In this document: positions 24,395-35,696 of the stretch, in pieces
Position numbering within the stretch: the first letter of the stretch is position 1
Layout: every line of letters begins with the position of its first letter
DNA from: Anaeramoeba flamelloides
Taxonomy: Eukaryota; Metamonada; Anaeramoebidae
Length of the DNA: 64,000 bases
Assembly: GCA_027625915.1 (NCBI GenBank)
Contig: JANTQA010000026.1
Span: 7,502,001-7,566,000, forward strand
Direction: 5' to 3'
The notes under the pieces: model-generated
The model's database searches: none
What the model was told of the DNA's origin: nothing
The model's input: only the letters and a program-made list of their open reading frames with translations
Made by a program: the position numbers and the translations under genes

Positions 24395-26073
24395 TAAAAA
24401 ACTGTAAAAAAATAGGCTATAATTATTTGAACAAATAACCATCTGATCAAAGTAAAAATTAATTAAAATCTTCTATTTTTTTTTTTTTTTGAATTTTACC
24501 TAAAATTAAAATTTTTGAGATTTTTATCTTAGCAGTTCTCAAGTTGTTTAAATAAAAAAACCTGTAGTTAAAAATAAGTCTATATGGGGTAAAAATCTTA
24601 GTCTCAAATTAAAAGCTCTCTTTCTTTCTCATTTCGTTTTAATGTAATTTAGAATTCTAAATTTATGTTTGTATTTGTGAACAAACTTATTTCAAAGTAA
24701 AAATTATTGATATTTCTACAATTTATTAAACTATTAAATAAATTTATAATGAATGATTTTTTCATTTTTTCAATTTATGAAATTTATTAATTTTATTTTA
24801 TTTTTTTTTTTTTTTGTTAAATTATTCTCTCTGAAAGTTTTTTATTTGGTATAGAAAAAGTATATCTTTCATTAATTATTCTTAAAATCACTTTTTTAAT
24901 CCTTAGAACCTTAAGAAACGAATAGTATATTTACTTGTTGTTTCTTATAGATGTATTTGAGTATTTAATATGTATAATCTTCTTGAAAAAAGAACCCAGA
25001 GTTTTAATTTGTAATTTTCGTTTTTACAAGTCTCTGTTTTATTATTTTAATGGTAATAAAAAGAAAAAAAACGCTGAAACATGATTTTATTGTAGTCAAT
25101 AAAAGTTGTTTAAATATCAAAAGAAATCATTAAAAAAGTAATCAAAATTTATTTTATTTGGTTTTTTTCTCAGACTTCTTTGGATAGAACAAACGTTTTT
25201 TTTTTTTTAAATTTTATATTCTGTAAAAAATAAAATCTCAATATTTTAAAGATTTATCTCGTTCAAAATTTTTTTGAACACACTCAGTTAAATAATTTTT
25301 ATTGAACCCAAAATAATTCTTCAACTTTATGCTCACATCCAAGATGCATTGAAATTTTGAATAAATAGGATTTAGTTTCGTCATCAATATTAAATACTAA
25401 ATAATCTTTCTATTTATATACCTGATTACAGAATAAAGTAATTTGTCCATAGTTTTATAAAACTAATTCAAATAGTCCCAATATTCAAAAAAAAAAAAAA
25501 AAATTCTAATTATTTAAAAATAATTCAAAACAAAGAATAAAGATCCAATTTAATTATTCCATTGTAAACATCTTGTTTTTGATTTTGGGGTGTTTAGAAT
25601 TTAAAGATCCACAAAAATTCGGAACAATTTTTTTTGTTTATCGATAAATTGAAAGTTTTGTTTAAAAATTCAAATTTAAAATTTGTAAACACAAAGAAAA
25701 TTTTCGTTTTGTATAAAATTTTATGGTTTATAATCATTTATCCTGTATTATAATTAAAATCTTGTTCTCAAAGCAGAGTATGATACGGAAATATAATTTT
25801 TCTGATTTAATAATGATTGATCAATTGGTTTGGAATTATTTTTATTATTTTTTCACAAATCCCTTTTCAAAAATTTGGATATATTAAAGTCAAAAATAGA
25901 AATCATTTAATGTAGGGATAATTTTTGATCTTATTAGAGTAAAAGTCAAGAGATTGTATGTTGGCTCTTGTGTGGTTTAGGTTTTATGATTAGAGCATTT
26001 CAATACATAAAATCCTCTGAGAAAAGGTTAATCTCAAAAGTCATTTTTTTTATTTTTTTTTTTTCAATATTCG

Positions 26074-26871
26074 ATGACAACCTTGGTACAAATAAAAACT
26101 TTAGACAACGAAAAAAAAGAAGTACAAGTAAAATCTGATTGTACAATAAATGAGGTAAAATCTCAATTATTAAAGGACTTTGGATATGAAAGGAAGAATC
26201 AAATCTTTTTTAATAATTCCGCCAAGCTTGATGACGAAACGAACATCTCGACGCTTAATCAACCAATTTCCTTAATTCTTTATCTAGTACCTAATTTCCA
26301 AACAAGCCTAAATCAAAAACAAATTCAAAAACAAGAAAAAGAAAACACAATAACATTACAAAAAGACGAGGAAGAGAAAGAACAAGAAAAAGAAAAAGAA
26401 AAAGAAGAAATGCTTAGAAAAGAGTTCAAGCCCTTTTCTAAGCTTGAGACCTATAAAGCCCCTGTTTCTCAAAACCGTGTTTCCTTCCTCTCGACAACAA
26501 TCACCACCCCAGTTATTCATTATGTCGAAAAACCAAAAGTGATTCTTAACTATAACGATGAGCGTCTTCGAGAATTGATCGGGATGGGTTTCGAGAAAGA
26601 AAGGTGTAAATGGGCGCTTCACGAAACAAGAAACGATCTTCAAAGGTCACTCGAATGGCTTTTCAACAAAAAAAATACTGTGCGTTCACGAACGAATTCA
26701 GTCAAATCAAATAATAATAATACTAATAATCAAAGACAAACAGAAAGCGAAAGAAAAATTCAAAATATCGTAAATCTTGGGTTTCCGAGACAGCAGGTAA
26801 TTCAAATGTTAGAAATTTGTAATGGAAGTCAAGAACAAGCAATTAATTTATTATTAGGATCGAATTTTTAA
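26074..26871 (+). CDS. UBL-UBA-UBA ubiquitin-receptor protein (Rad23/Dsk2-like shuttle type)
   Basis: A 265-aa single-exon ORF. Residues 1-76 form a ubiquitin-like domain (MTTLVQIKTLDNEKKEVQVK, then strand/helix text ending SLILYLVPN). Residues 85-115 are a Lys/Glu/Gln-rich coil. Residues about 161-203 form a UBA domain (LRELIGMGFEKERCKWALHE, ending LEWLFNKK), and about 224-263 a second UBA (IQNIVNLGFPRQQVIQMLEI, ending AINLLL). In the known family the UBL docks on the proteasome and UBA domains bind ubiquitin chains, so delivery of ubiquitylated substrates is the likely role. No STI1/XPC-binding module is seen between or beside the UBAs, so it is neither a standard Rad23 nor a standard ubiquilin. 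The start follows a T-rich leader; the next in-frame Met would destroy the UBL. Confidence 0.88.
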   Translation: MTTLVQIKTLDNEKKEVQVKSDCTINEVKSQLLKDFGYERKNQIFFNNSAKLDDETNISTLNQPISLILYLVPNFQTSLNQKQIQKQEKENTITLQKDEEEKEQEKEKEKEEMLRKEFKPFSKLETYKAPVSQNRVSFLSTTITTPVIHYVEKPKVILNYNDERLRELIGMGFEKERCKWALHETRNDLQRSLEWLFNKKNTVRSRTNSVKSNNNNTNNQRQTESERKIQNIVNLGFPRQQVIQMLEICNGSQEQAINLLLGSNF

Positions 26872-27088
26872 TTTCTTTTTGATTGAGTTTTTTTTTAATT
26901 TCTAGATTGTTGCATTTTTATTCATTACTTGATCAAGGAAATAAAAAAAAAAAAATTAAATCACAAAAAACTTTAAATTAAACACCAATTTTTTTCTTTT
27001 TTTATTTTATATTTGAAAAGATCTTTTTAAAAAAATAAAAAGAAACCCTTTTTTTTCTTTTTGTTTTTTTCTCATTATTTTTTCTCTT

Positions 27089-27124
<36 letters not shown>

Positions 27125-27129
27125 TGGTA

Positions 27130-27500
27130 TTATTTTGGTAAGTTTTTGGCTTAGTTTACCCACTTTCTACCGCTTAAACCTGTGACAAAAAAATATTTGG
27201 ATTCTTTCACTTTCCTAACATTCGTTGTTTAATCCTCAAGTGTTAGATCAAGTGTTGAAGTGCAAAAACAATTTTTACGAATGAATTAAACCTAGGCTCT
27301 ATATCAACAATGATCTTTGTTTTGTAATTGGCTGTTTTCAAAGATACACCAATAAAAGGTCAGCGAGCATTATTAATTCAACCTCCAGGTTCATGAGAAG
27401 ATGGCGTATTGTGAATTGTTCATATTCTCACGAAAAGGTAACCAATGGTACACTTCGGAATATAACAACAATCTAGACACTAAGGTTATAATTATATCTT
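27130..27500. other. Less AT-rich island, unassigned (decayed gene or ncRNA)
   Basis: Visibly richer in G and C than its flanks, directly after a long T run. One + frame reads TPIKGQRALLIQPPGS, which resembles a Walker-A region, but it is not sustained. Another + frame stays open for about 60 codons without a recognisable family. The sequence could be an ncRNA gene, since such islands in AT-rich genomes often are. No known RNA fold was identified. Confidence 0.35.
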
Positions 27501-27864
27501 TTGAAACAAAATAATTTCAACTTTAATTTTATTTTCAATTTAAGGGATTAGAGCTAACCAAGGAGAAGTCTTAAATTAAAATAAGTAGTTATTGAATATA
27601 AATCATATGAGTTCTCTATGGTTCAAATGTATCTAAAAATTTCGATTATTAGTAAAATAGTATGATTTGTTGATGTCAAGCAGGTGTGAAAAATTAAAAA
27701 TGATCTCAAAATGTGTATTCGAGAAATGTGAACTGTGTAAAAAAATCCTAAATGGATTTTCATTAATTTGGGATTTTTGTATACTTACAATTTAGTTCAT
27801 AAGGTATGCTTGGAGAGTATGATTAGCTTTAATAATTGTATTTTTTTCGAAATCATCAAATTTT

Positions 27865-27867
<3 letters not shown>

Positions 27868-27902
<35 letters not shown>
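27868..27902. repeat. (TA)n microsatellite
   Basis: About 35 bases of pure alternating TA, the longest in the window. Confidence 0.9.
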
Positions 27903-27904
<2 letters not shown>

Positions 27905-29894
27905 ATTAGAGTTATTATGGTTGAACTCTCGAAAATGGAAAATCAATAATTTGTAAAATAAATATTTGTAGTGGTTTTTCAAAAGATCTAACAGCTAATT
28001 GATCAATAAATCTTGGTAAATCGGGTTTATTATATGTTCTATCACTTTTAACGTTTGTACTTTAGTTATCTGGTTAGGTTAGATCGGAATATTTTCAACA
28101 ACTTTTAATTTTTCATTTTTATTGATAATGACTTTTATCATTTTTTTTTTGTATTTTGGAGTAAATATTTTATTTTCAAAAAATTGTAATTATTGAACAG
28201 GTATTGATTAAATGCAAATCTCTTGTAACATGACAATGTTTTTGATAATGCTTACCCCCGCGTATCAATGCCCATTGTTGTTTGAATTCTTTCTTAAATG
28301 TTTTCTTTAACGTCCAAAACAAGAGTCAAATATTCCAGCATGGATATCATTAACTAATTTAATATAGGTTTATTTAAACTGTTTTTCAATAATTTTGATT
28401 GTTTTTTTTTTATTTATAATGGTTTTGTTATTTTTTATCTTTTTATATTTTCAAATTGGATTTTTATTATTTCGATCAAAAATCAACTATTTTTTCTTAG
28501 TCAATTGATTGCTTTTGTTTTTATTGTTTCATTTTTGTTTTTATTTTTTCCATTATTATTTTTTTAATTTTTCCTCTTGTTATTTTTAAAAACAAAATAA
28601 GCCTGGTTGCAAAAAAAAATTATATTTAAAAAAAACAACATAATAATATAGTAAAAATCTGACTACAGTATGTCAGAGAAATACGTTTTATTATTCATAA
28701 AAAAAATATTCAAGATAATCATTTTTCAGTGGGAAATTATTTGATAAATACACTTTAATATTGATTTCTTAAAGTTTTTATTATTTTTCAAACACGTACC
28801 AATTTATATTGGTATAATTCTGTAGAAAGTGAGTTGTTAAAAGAGTTTAATAATTAGATATTATTGAAAACAAAAGATTTTTTTTTTGATTTGCAATTGA
28901 TTACTCCAGTGAGAAAATATTTTTAAAATAAATTTTTGATTTTTTAAATGAAATTATTGCTTTTTAGAAATATTCGTAAATAAAAAGTAAATTCGTATCA
29001 AACTTACAAGATTTATTTACAATTAAATAATTGGAAATAATTATGAGTTAATTTATTGGTTTTTTTTTTTTTTTTTTTTCATATTTTTTTATTCATTTTT
29101 CAAATGAAATATATTTATCTCAAAAAAATGTTCCAAAATCCTTACTCTGTTAAATTTAGAGGGGTTCCAAAATAATCATAAATTGGATACAATAGAATTA
29201 AATTGTTGGTGTGTTTAAATAAAAAAATTGTTTTAAATGGGGAAATTTAACCATTTGGAAATCTAAAATAAAGAAACCAGTATTTTTTTATATTTAATTT
29301 TTATTTTTTGAAATTGGGAATCTTTAAATCCTTTTTTACTTTTTTTTGTATTTTCTGTCAAATAGAGATTTTAATAAAAGTTTTTTTAATATTTGAATTT
29401 TTTGTAATTTTTAAATTCTTTGATTTTTTTTTTTTTTGTTTTCAATTTTCTTATGAGATCCTGGCATTTTTCCCCACTATTTTGAATTTTTTAAAATCGG
29501 GTGTTGTATTAAAACTGTTTTTTAATGTTTTTTTAAAATATTGAATACTTTTGTATTTGTCTTTGGGTTTTTTGTTTTTTATTAATTGAGATTCCTTGTA
29601 AACTTTTTTTTTTTTTTTTTGAATTTTATACAAATGAGAGCCTCAAATAATTCTTTTTTTGACTGTTTAATTTTACAATTCAATGGAGTAAAAATGAAAA
29701 ATATTATTTTTATATGCCAATTCATCCCTTTAGTTACGAGAAAATACACTGTATTTTACTATACCCTTGATTTGGAGTTTTTCGGTATTTATTGTAATTT
29801 TATTTTCAATCCAAATAAGTGTAATTTAACAATACGGTTTTTGGTGGTAAATCTCTCCTTGGGTATAGATTTAATACAAGGTAAATGACTAGAA

Positions 29895-29966
29895 TGATGA
29901 ATTTGAGATTTTTTCGTGCCTTACATACCCTCCACTTTGTGTGTCTTAAAGGTTATAATAGCTGTA
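29895..29966. repeat. Family A right-half remnant
   Basis: Reads AATTTGAGATTTTTTCGTGC, then CTTACA, a GTGTCTTAAAGG block and AGCTGTA, matching the right arm of family A with decay. No left arm is seen nearby. Confidence 0.5.
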
Positions 29967-30217
29967 TTCAAAACTTTTAGATGTATTTTGGTGGACCTTT
30001 AATTTTTTGAAATGTAATTTTAGGTGTTCGTTTTGTTTCTATGTATGTTAACCCAGTGAAATTCTAAATTAAAAGGCTTTAAATCTTATTTTAAAAGTTG
30101 CCTTATAAAAATAATTACATTATTTTGGAATAATTTAAAAAAAATCTGATCAAAGAACAAAATGAAAAAAAAATAACAAAAATAAACATAAAGGAACAAA
30201 AAACATATTTTTTAAAC

Positions 30218-32111
30218 TTGCTAAATATTCAAAGTGGCAAATTTTAGAGAAAATAAAATAGTTAATTTTGGATATGATCAAAAAAAAAATAGAAAAAAAA
30301 TGCAACAATCTAAAAAATCACTTACTCCTCTAATTTTAAACGATATTTTAAAATATTCTTTATTGCCAAATAAATTGAACAAATTTTTCATTCAGCTTTT
30401 CAAAAAAAAGAGTTTTTTAAGATTCTTGGGACATAGTATCAAAAAAACAATTTGGATTTAAGAAAAAATTAGATACACGGATTGCTGTTTTGAATTTATT
30501 ACAGTCAGTTTCACTATTAAGGCACAAACTTTCTACGAAATTTAAGGCACAAAAAAATCTCAAATTAAGGCACAAAATTTGTAATTTTTTTTTTTTACAA
30601 TTTATTTTACTAGAATCTGAATTTTGTGCCTTAATTTGAGATTTTTTATTGTGCCTTAAATTTCGTTGAAAGTTTGTGCCTTAAAAGTGAAACTGGCTGT
30701 ATATAAATATAAAAAAATTATGGAAAAAACAAAGAAAAATGAAAATGTATATATAGTTACAATTGATATTCAAAAATGTTTTGACTCTATTCATCATTCA
30801 TTGATTTATCACTCAATTAAAAATTTATCAAAAATGAAATTTTAAAAATGTTTCTACTTGCTTATTACTCAAAAGAAGGAATAATTGTTTACCAAGGAGA
30901 TCCATTATCTCCTCTATTATTTGGTTTTATTTCTCATTTTCTTTTAGAAAAAATCAATTCACTAGCAATACACGTACAGATGTTTGCTGATGATTTGATA
31001 TTATTAATGAAAGGATCAATGATTGAAATAAATTATCAATTACAAAAATATATAAAATAATAAAAGATTTTGGAATGAATCCAAATGATGATAAAACAAA
31101 AAAAACCCTAATACCAAAAGAAATTTTATATCTTGGTATTTGGTTAGACAAAAAAACTCATCTAAAATTTAACTTTGAAAAGGTCAATAATAATTTTGAA
31201 AAAATACTACATATTTTTAAAGAAAGGAATTTTTCTAATGGGTTAAAAATTCAATTCTTTAAAGCCGTTTTACATAGTCAACTATTATATGGGTTGGAGA
31301 TATTTGACTTTACAGAATCCGATTTCAAAAAAATTGATATTTGGATTAATATGAAAATCACAGAATCGCTTTTAATAAACCCACATTCCCCAAGACTTAT
31401 CTATAAAACTGAAGCAAAAATTGATTTGGCAAGAATCACAATTTACAAAAAGAAAATTCAAATTAATTCAAAAAATTAAAAAATTTTGGGATTTGATAAA
31501 TTAATAAATCTTCTCCCCCTTCAGAGAAAAAGAAACAGAAAACATTAATTGGAAAGCTCGAAATTTAAAAAGAATTAGAATCTGAACTCGAAGTTTACAG
31601 AATTAATCAATTAAAAAATAGTCCAAGTTGGAAAGTACAAAATTATTTAAAAATAATTTTGATACAGGGAAATATTAACAAACAGCAAAAATATTTAAAA
31701 TGGAAGGGTTCAACTTCTATTCTAAAGTTAAGAAATAATACAAATTATCTTAATAGATATTCTTATTTTATGAACAAAATAAATCACAATTTTGTCAATT
31801 GTGTAAAATAAATAAAGATTTGGATATCATTGAAGATTTGGATCATTTTCTCTGGAACTGCCCAGCCTATGAAAATAATCGGAAAATCTGGATTTCTGAA
31901 TTAAAAAAAAATACTTTTTCACTTATTTTAAATAATAATAATATTTATAATATTATTAATAAACAAGATCCAATATCTTTATTAGCTTTAGTAGATAATA
32001 AGACTATGTTTGAATCTATTATACAATTTCTAAATTCAAGTTTAGGAATTCGGGCAAACAAGAGGAATTCTAAACTCCTCCCTTAAAGTACAATAAAAAA
32101 AAAAAAAAAAA
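30218..32111 (+). mobile_element. LINE (non-LTR retrotransposon), 5'-truncated and decayed, with poly(A) tail
   Basis: Reverse-transcriptase text is spread over several frames: a SLLPNKLNKF-type finger region near 30355, QFGFKKKLDTRIAVLNL near 30447-30498, TIDIQKCFDSIHHSLIYHSI near 30760-30815, QGDPLSPLLF near 30894, the catalytic FADD box near 30980, then thumb-like text (LIPKEILYLGIWLDKK) at 31075-31479. A C-terminal Cys/His region (C..C near 31795, H.....C as DHFLWNCPAYE) lies at 31799-32086. A run of A follows the last stop (32095-32111), as expected for a LINE 3' end. TTTTTAAAC occurs just before 30218 and just after the tail and may be the target-site duplication; this is weak in AT-rich DNA. 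It carries several frameshifts and stops and is interrupted by a family A palindrome, so it is inactive. The ORF1 and endonuclease regions are missing. Confidence 0.82.
30502..30699. mobile_element. Family A palindromic MITE inserted in the LINE
   Basis: Starts CAGTCAGTTTCACTATTAAG and ends AAAAGTGAAACTGGCTG, with TA flanks. Reverse-transcriptase text lies on both sides: AVLNLL before, and the DIQKCFDSIHH region after. The palindrome therefore arrived after the LINE. Confidence 0.9.
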
Positions 32112-33194
32112 GAGTTTTTAAACCAATAAAATATCATTTTTTTAATTCCTAAATCAGTTTGAGTGGCTAATCTCGATTAAAATTTTTTGCCTAAATTTAA
32201 TAGAGATTGAAAATTTTTTTTGGCAATTACTTAAATTTGAAATCATATGTGTTTATTTTCAATATTAAACATATTTCTAGATAATGAATCTATATTTGGA
32301 AATTATTCGAAAATAAAAAATAATAGAGACTAGTGCCTTAAGGGAGTAAATACACCACAAGATAAGATAAAAATTTGAGAAGGGTGAGATAAGAGTATTT
32401 TATTTTAGTGGTGTGTGATCGTAGATTCTCTAAAAATTTTTTTTAAAAAATTATTTGTTAATTTTTTTTTTTAGTAATGTTAAACAATAAAAACAAAACA
32501 GAATATATTGATAGAATCGTTTTGATTTATATATATATATATATTTAGATAAACTCAATTCTAAAATTTTGGGAATGGTTTAAACAATCCAAAGAATAGT
32601 AATACCATACTCTGCATTCTATTTGGAAATTATTTGATTTTACAAACGATTTCTTTTTTTTTTCGATTTACGAGATCTGTTTCGTTAGATCTGGAATTTT
32701 TTTTTCGGTGGTTGCTAGAATGTTAGTGTTGAGTTTATTAAATTGAAAAATCACATACAATTGGTCGATTATTATATTATCATTTGATCGATCAACAATT
32801 GTTGATGAAATTTCAACGTGTTTACCCATACATTATTTGTTCAGCTTGTTTCGTTATTTTGGACTCACAAATTTTGGTTTTTCTATTTTATATTTTTTTC
32901 TTTTATTTGGATGAAAAGGATTACTTATAAAATAATAATACTAGGTACTTTAATGTGGTTTTATATTAGGTTTGGAAAAATATAATAAATTGGGTTTTTA
33001 GTTTTCCTATTTTTGATTTTAGATGTGTCCAAATTTTTGGAATGGGGTTTAGTTTTTTTTTCTGGGAGAGGATAATTTCAGATTCTTTGAATAAAACTTG
33101 TATCTATTTTTTGGTTTAAAATTTGATAACATATAATCATATTCACTTCTTCAATTCCACCAAACCCAACGATTTAAAATCCTAAAAAGTAATG

Positions 33195-33501
33195 TTTTGG
33201 TATAATTATTATTTTTTGGAATCCTTCTAGCTGTTTAAATGCCATTCAGATTTCCTTTTGTGATTCTCCCCATTGTAATGCTGTTGTTCATTTTAAACAA
33301 AATCCATTAATACCAAATACCACTGATAAAAAAAATATTTCGTATTGCTTTTTGTTGTACATTGATCAAAATAATGTGTGCACAAAGACAATAATCCGTG
33401 TTTCAAAATATTATACGTGCTTTTTTTTTCTTCTTGTTCCAAGGCAACATCCGATCCACTATCAAGTAATATACCAAAATTCAAATCAATTTCGAAAGTA
33501 A
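33195..33501 (+). other. Orphan open stretch, possible exon or gene remnant
   Basis: A stop-to-stop + frame with protein-like text, for example HFKQNPLIPNTTDKKNISYC then FLLYIDQNNVCTKTIIRVSK, but no ATG. The T-rich tract ending in CAG/AAG near 33421-33443 looks like a 3' splice site, and another + frame stays open to 33659. The antisense frame (33293-33484) is also open. I do not recognise a family. Confidence 0.25.
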
Positions 33502-35389
33502 AGGTCTGGTTATTTTCAGTAAAATTTAAATTAGTAATGCAAATAGTTGAAAAATTTTCTTATTTTTCTCATTGTTTTGAATTTTTTTGTTTTGAAGGAG
33601 AAAAAAGTCTTAAAAATCAAAAATTAACTCTATTTTTTGATTTAAATTTTCTAATCTGATCCTTCATTTTTAGAATTTCTTTTGAAATAATAGAACTTTA
33701 AGAAACCAATACTATATTTATTTAGTGTTTATAATTGGTTTCTTTGATTGGTTAATGTATAGGTCTTCTATAACAAAAAAACACGCTTTTTATTTTTAAA
33801 CACAGATTAAATTTTTCTGCAAGCTTTATTTTGACTACAGTAATGATTAAAAAATTCCAAAATGATGAATAAAATAAAAAATGAAAAAAATAAATTTCAC
33901 AATAGAATGTTGAGATAAGGACAAAAGTTAAGTCACTCAACATTTGAAACACCTGCTTTAACCAATTCAACTCAAAATTCTATTGTGGCAATTTCTTTGA
34001 GACTTTGGAAAAAAAAATTAAAAAATCTAATGAATAAAGTATTTTAAATACTATTCGTTGCAAAATAAATGAAACAAAATATTCATTCAGCTTTCCAAAA
34101 AAATCATATGCCTTCCAAGAATCAAAAAATAGTCATCAAAGTTCCCAATTCTAAAAGAGAAAATGAATGATTTCAGCTTCTTTTTACAATTAAAATTTTG
34201 ATATTTTTGATGATTTTAAAATCTATTTTTGTGGAAAGTTGAAGGAAAATTTTTATCATTTGTTTTGCAACTAATAGTAATAATAATCAATGAGTCAAAA
34301 CCAAAGCAAAAAATGTTATTTTCTGATCCTTTTCAAAATTGCAAAAAAGTGAAAAATTTTCCTTGACCGTGGCTACTCCCTTAAATTATTAATTTACCTT
34401 TTAGATTGGGAACTTTGAAGACTTTTTTTAATTCTTGATCTGTGGTTTTTTTGGAAAACTGAATGAAATTTTGGATTCTTTTTCTTCTGCAATTGACAGT
34501 AAATCTTGAGAAGGTGTGTTTTGTTTGAAAGCTGAATGAAAATTTTGATCTTTATCTTAAACAATTAACAGTATTGAAGAGTTGGGGGCAGGAGTTGAAA
34601 TGTACTTGAATATAAAGCCGAAAGTAAGTGAAGGAAGATGTAAAAAATTGATTGAATTTTAAATTTCGCTTGTTTTGTTCGGAAATCAGTAAAACTTTTT
34701 TGGATCGATAATTGTTTTGTTTGTTGTTTCAACAAAAAATCTTCACAAGTTCTCGAATTGAACATGCTTTTAAAACTGAATCTTGTAAATTGTTATTTCC
34801 TCTCTTACTCTGTTGAATTGAGTTTTAAGTATCAGATATATTTAAATTTGAAAAGAACTATAAAAATTTAAGATTTATCTCAAATATTTTGGTTCGAACA
34901 GCAGAATGAATCACTTTTCCGAAACCATAAAAAGAATAGGTTGTTGTAAAATCCTTCTCAGAAAAAGATTCAATAAGTGAAAATGTCAAAAAATAATTGT
35001 AATCCAGATGTTAATTGCTCCGTTCTCACATTGAAAGATCGAAATCGAAATAAAAAACTGAAACTCAAAATGAGTCGTCTTTTGGAATCTTGACACAAGT
35101 GGATTTTCTTGTGTTTTCTCTTTTGACTTTTACCAGAAAATTTTGCTTTATACTTTTCAGTGAATTTACCCTTTTCGTAATGCTAGAAATGTTTTCAAGT
35201 AAATTCAATCAGAGTTGTCGTTCACCTGATTTTTTTCTTTATTTGGTAAAATACTAAAATTTTGTTAGCAGCAAATTTTTTCACCATTTATATGTTCTGA
35301 TTCATCACTTATCAAAAAACTGATCGAAAAGCACAATTCATTCTTCTCTATTATCCTTGTTTTTTTTTCTCAAAGAAAAATATTCTTGA

Positions 35390-35696
35390 CTCGTATGTTT
35401 TTTTGTTTTTTAAATTGATTTTTTCTTTTTACTTTTTAAATACTCTTTCTAACAACCTTTTATCTTTTTGGTATTATTTCTTTTTTTGGTTTATCTTTTT
35501 TATCTTTTAAACAAAAGATCGAATATTAAAAATCATTTTTTTAATTTGATTTATCAAAAGTAAAATTTTTTTCTTCTTTTCTTATTTTTTTTCTTTCTTT
35601 TCTTTTTTCAAACTTCTTTTCACTCTTTTACAACTAAATTTTTTATTCTTTGTTATATAACTTTTTTTTTCCTTTTACCCTTTTCTCTTCCAAAAG
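35390..35696 (+). promoter_or_regulatory. Pyrimidine-rich 5' flank of the cysteine protease gene
   Basis: Dense T and C runs (TTTTTTCTTTCTTTTCTTTT-type) continue up to CTCTTCCAAAAG just before ATG. This is the strongest such tract beside a gene here and fits a highly expressed gene. No specific factor site is identified. Confidence 0.35.

Larger units (their letters stand above)
21416..26073. other. Intergenic region between the divergent receptor and UBL-UBA genes
   Basis: The region carries both 5' flanks. It contains a family E copy (21822-22285), then six family A palindromes, five of them packed into 23036-24394. The last 1.6 kb before 26074 shows only AT-rich sequence and homopolymer runs. 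Confidence 0.65.
26872..30217. other. Intergenic region between the UBL-UBA gene and the LINE
   Basis: Contains an AATAAA at about 26940, a very long T run (27099-27120), a less AT-rich island (27130-27500), a long (TA)n tract (27868-27902), and the right half of a family A palindrome (29895-29966). Short hydrophobic ORFs at 29308-29888 are T-run artefacts. Confidence 0.55.
32112..35696. other. Intergenic region between the LINE and the cysteine protease
   Basis: AT-rich, with an (AT)n tract near 32528-32545 and an orphan open stretch (33195-33501). The final 300 bases are strongly pyrimidine-rich, leading to the protease ATG. A 36-codon ORF at 34983-35093 has no recognisable product. Confidence 0.5.

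Noticed and set aside
27238-27270. AGATCAAGTGT, as found near the start of U2 snRNA
   Set aside because: Only about 11 bases match; the expected U2 5' stem and the rest of the conserved region are absent.
29308-29888. Two overlapping + ORFs rich in Phe
   Set aside because: Produced by T runs; no codon-use or family signal.
34983-35093. A 36-codon ORF upstream of the protease
   Set aside because: Basic C-terminal half and no recognisable motif; too short to support as a gene.
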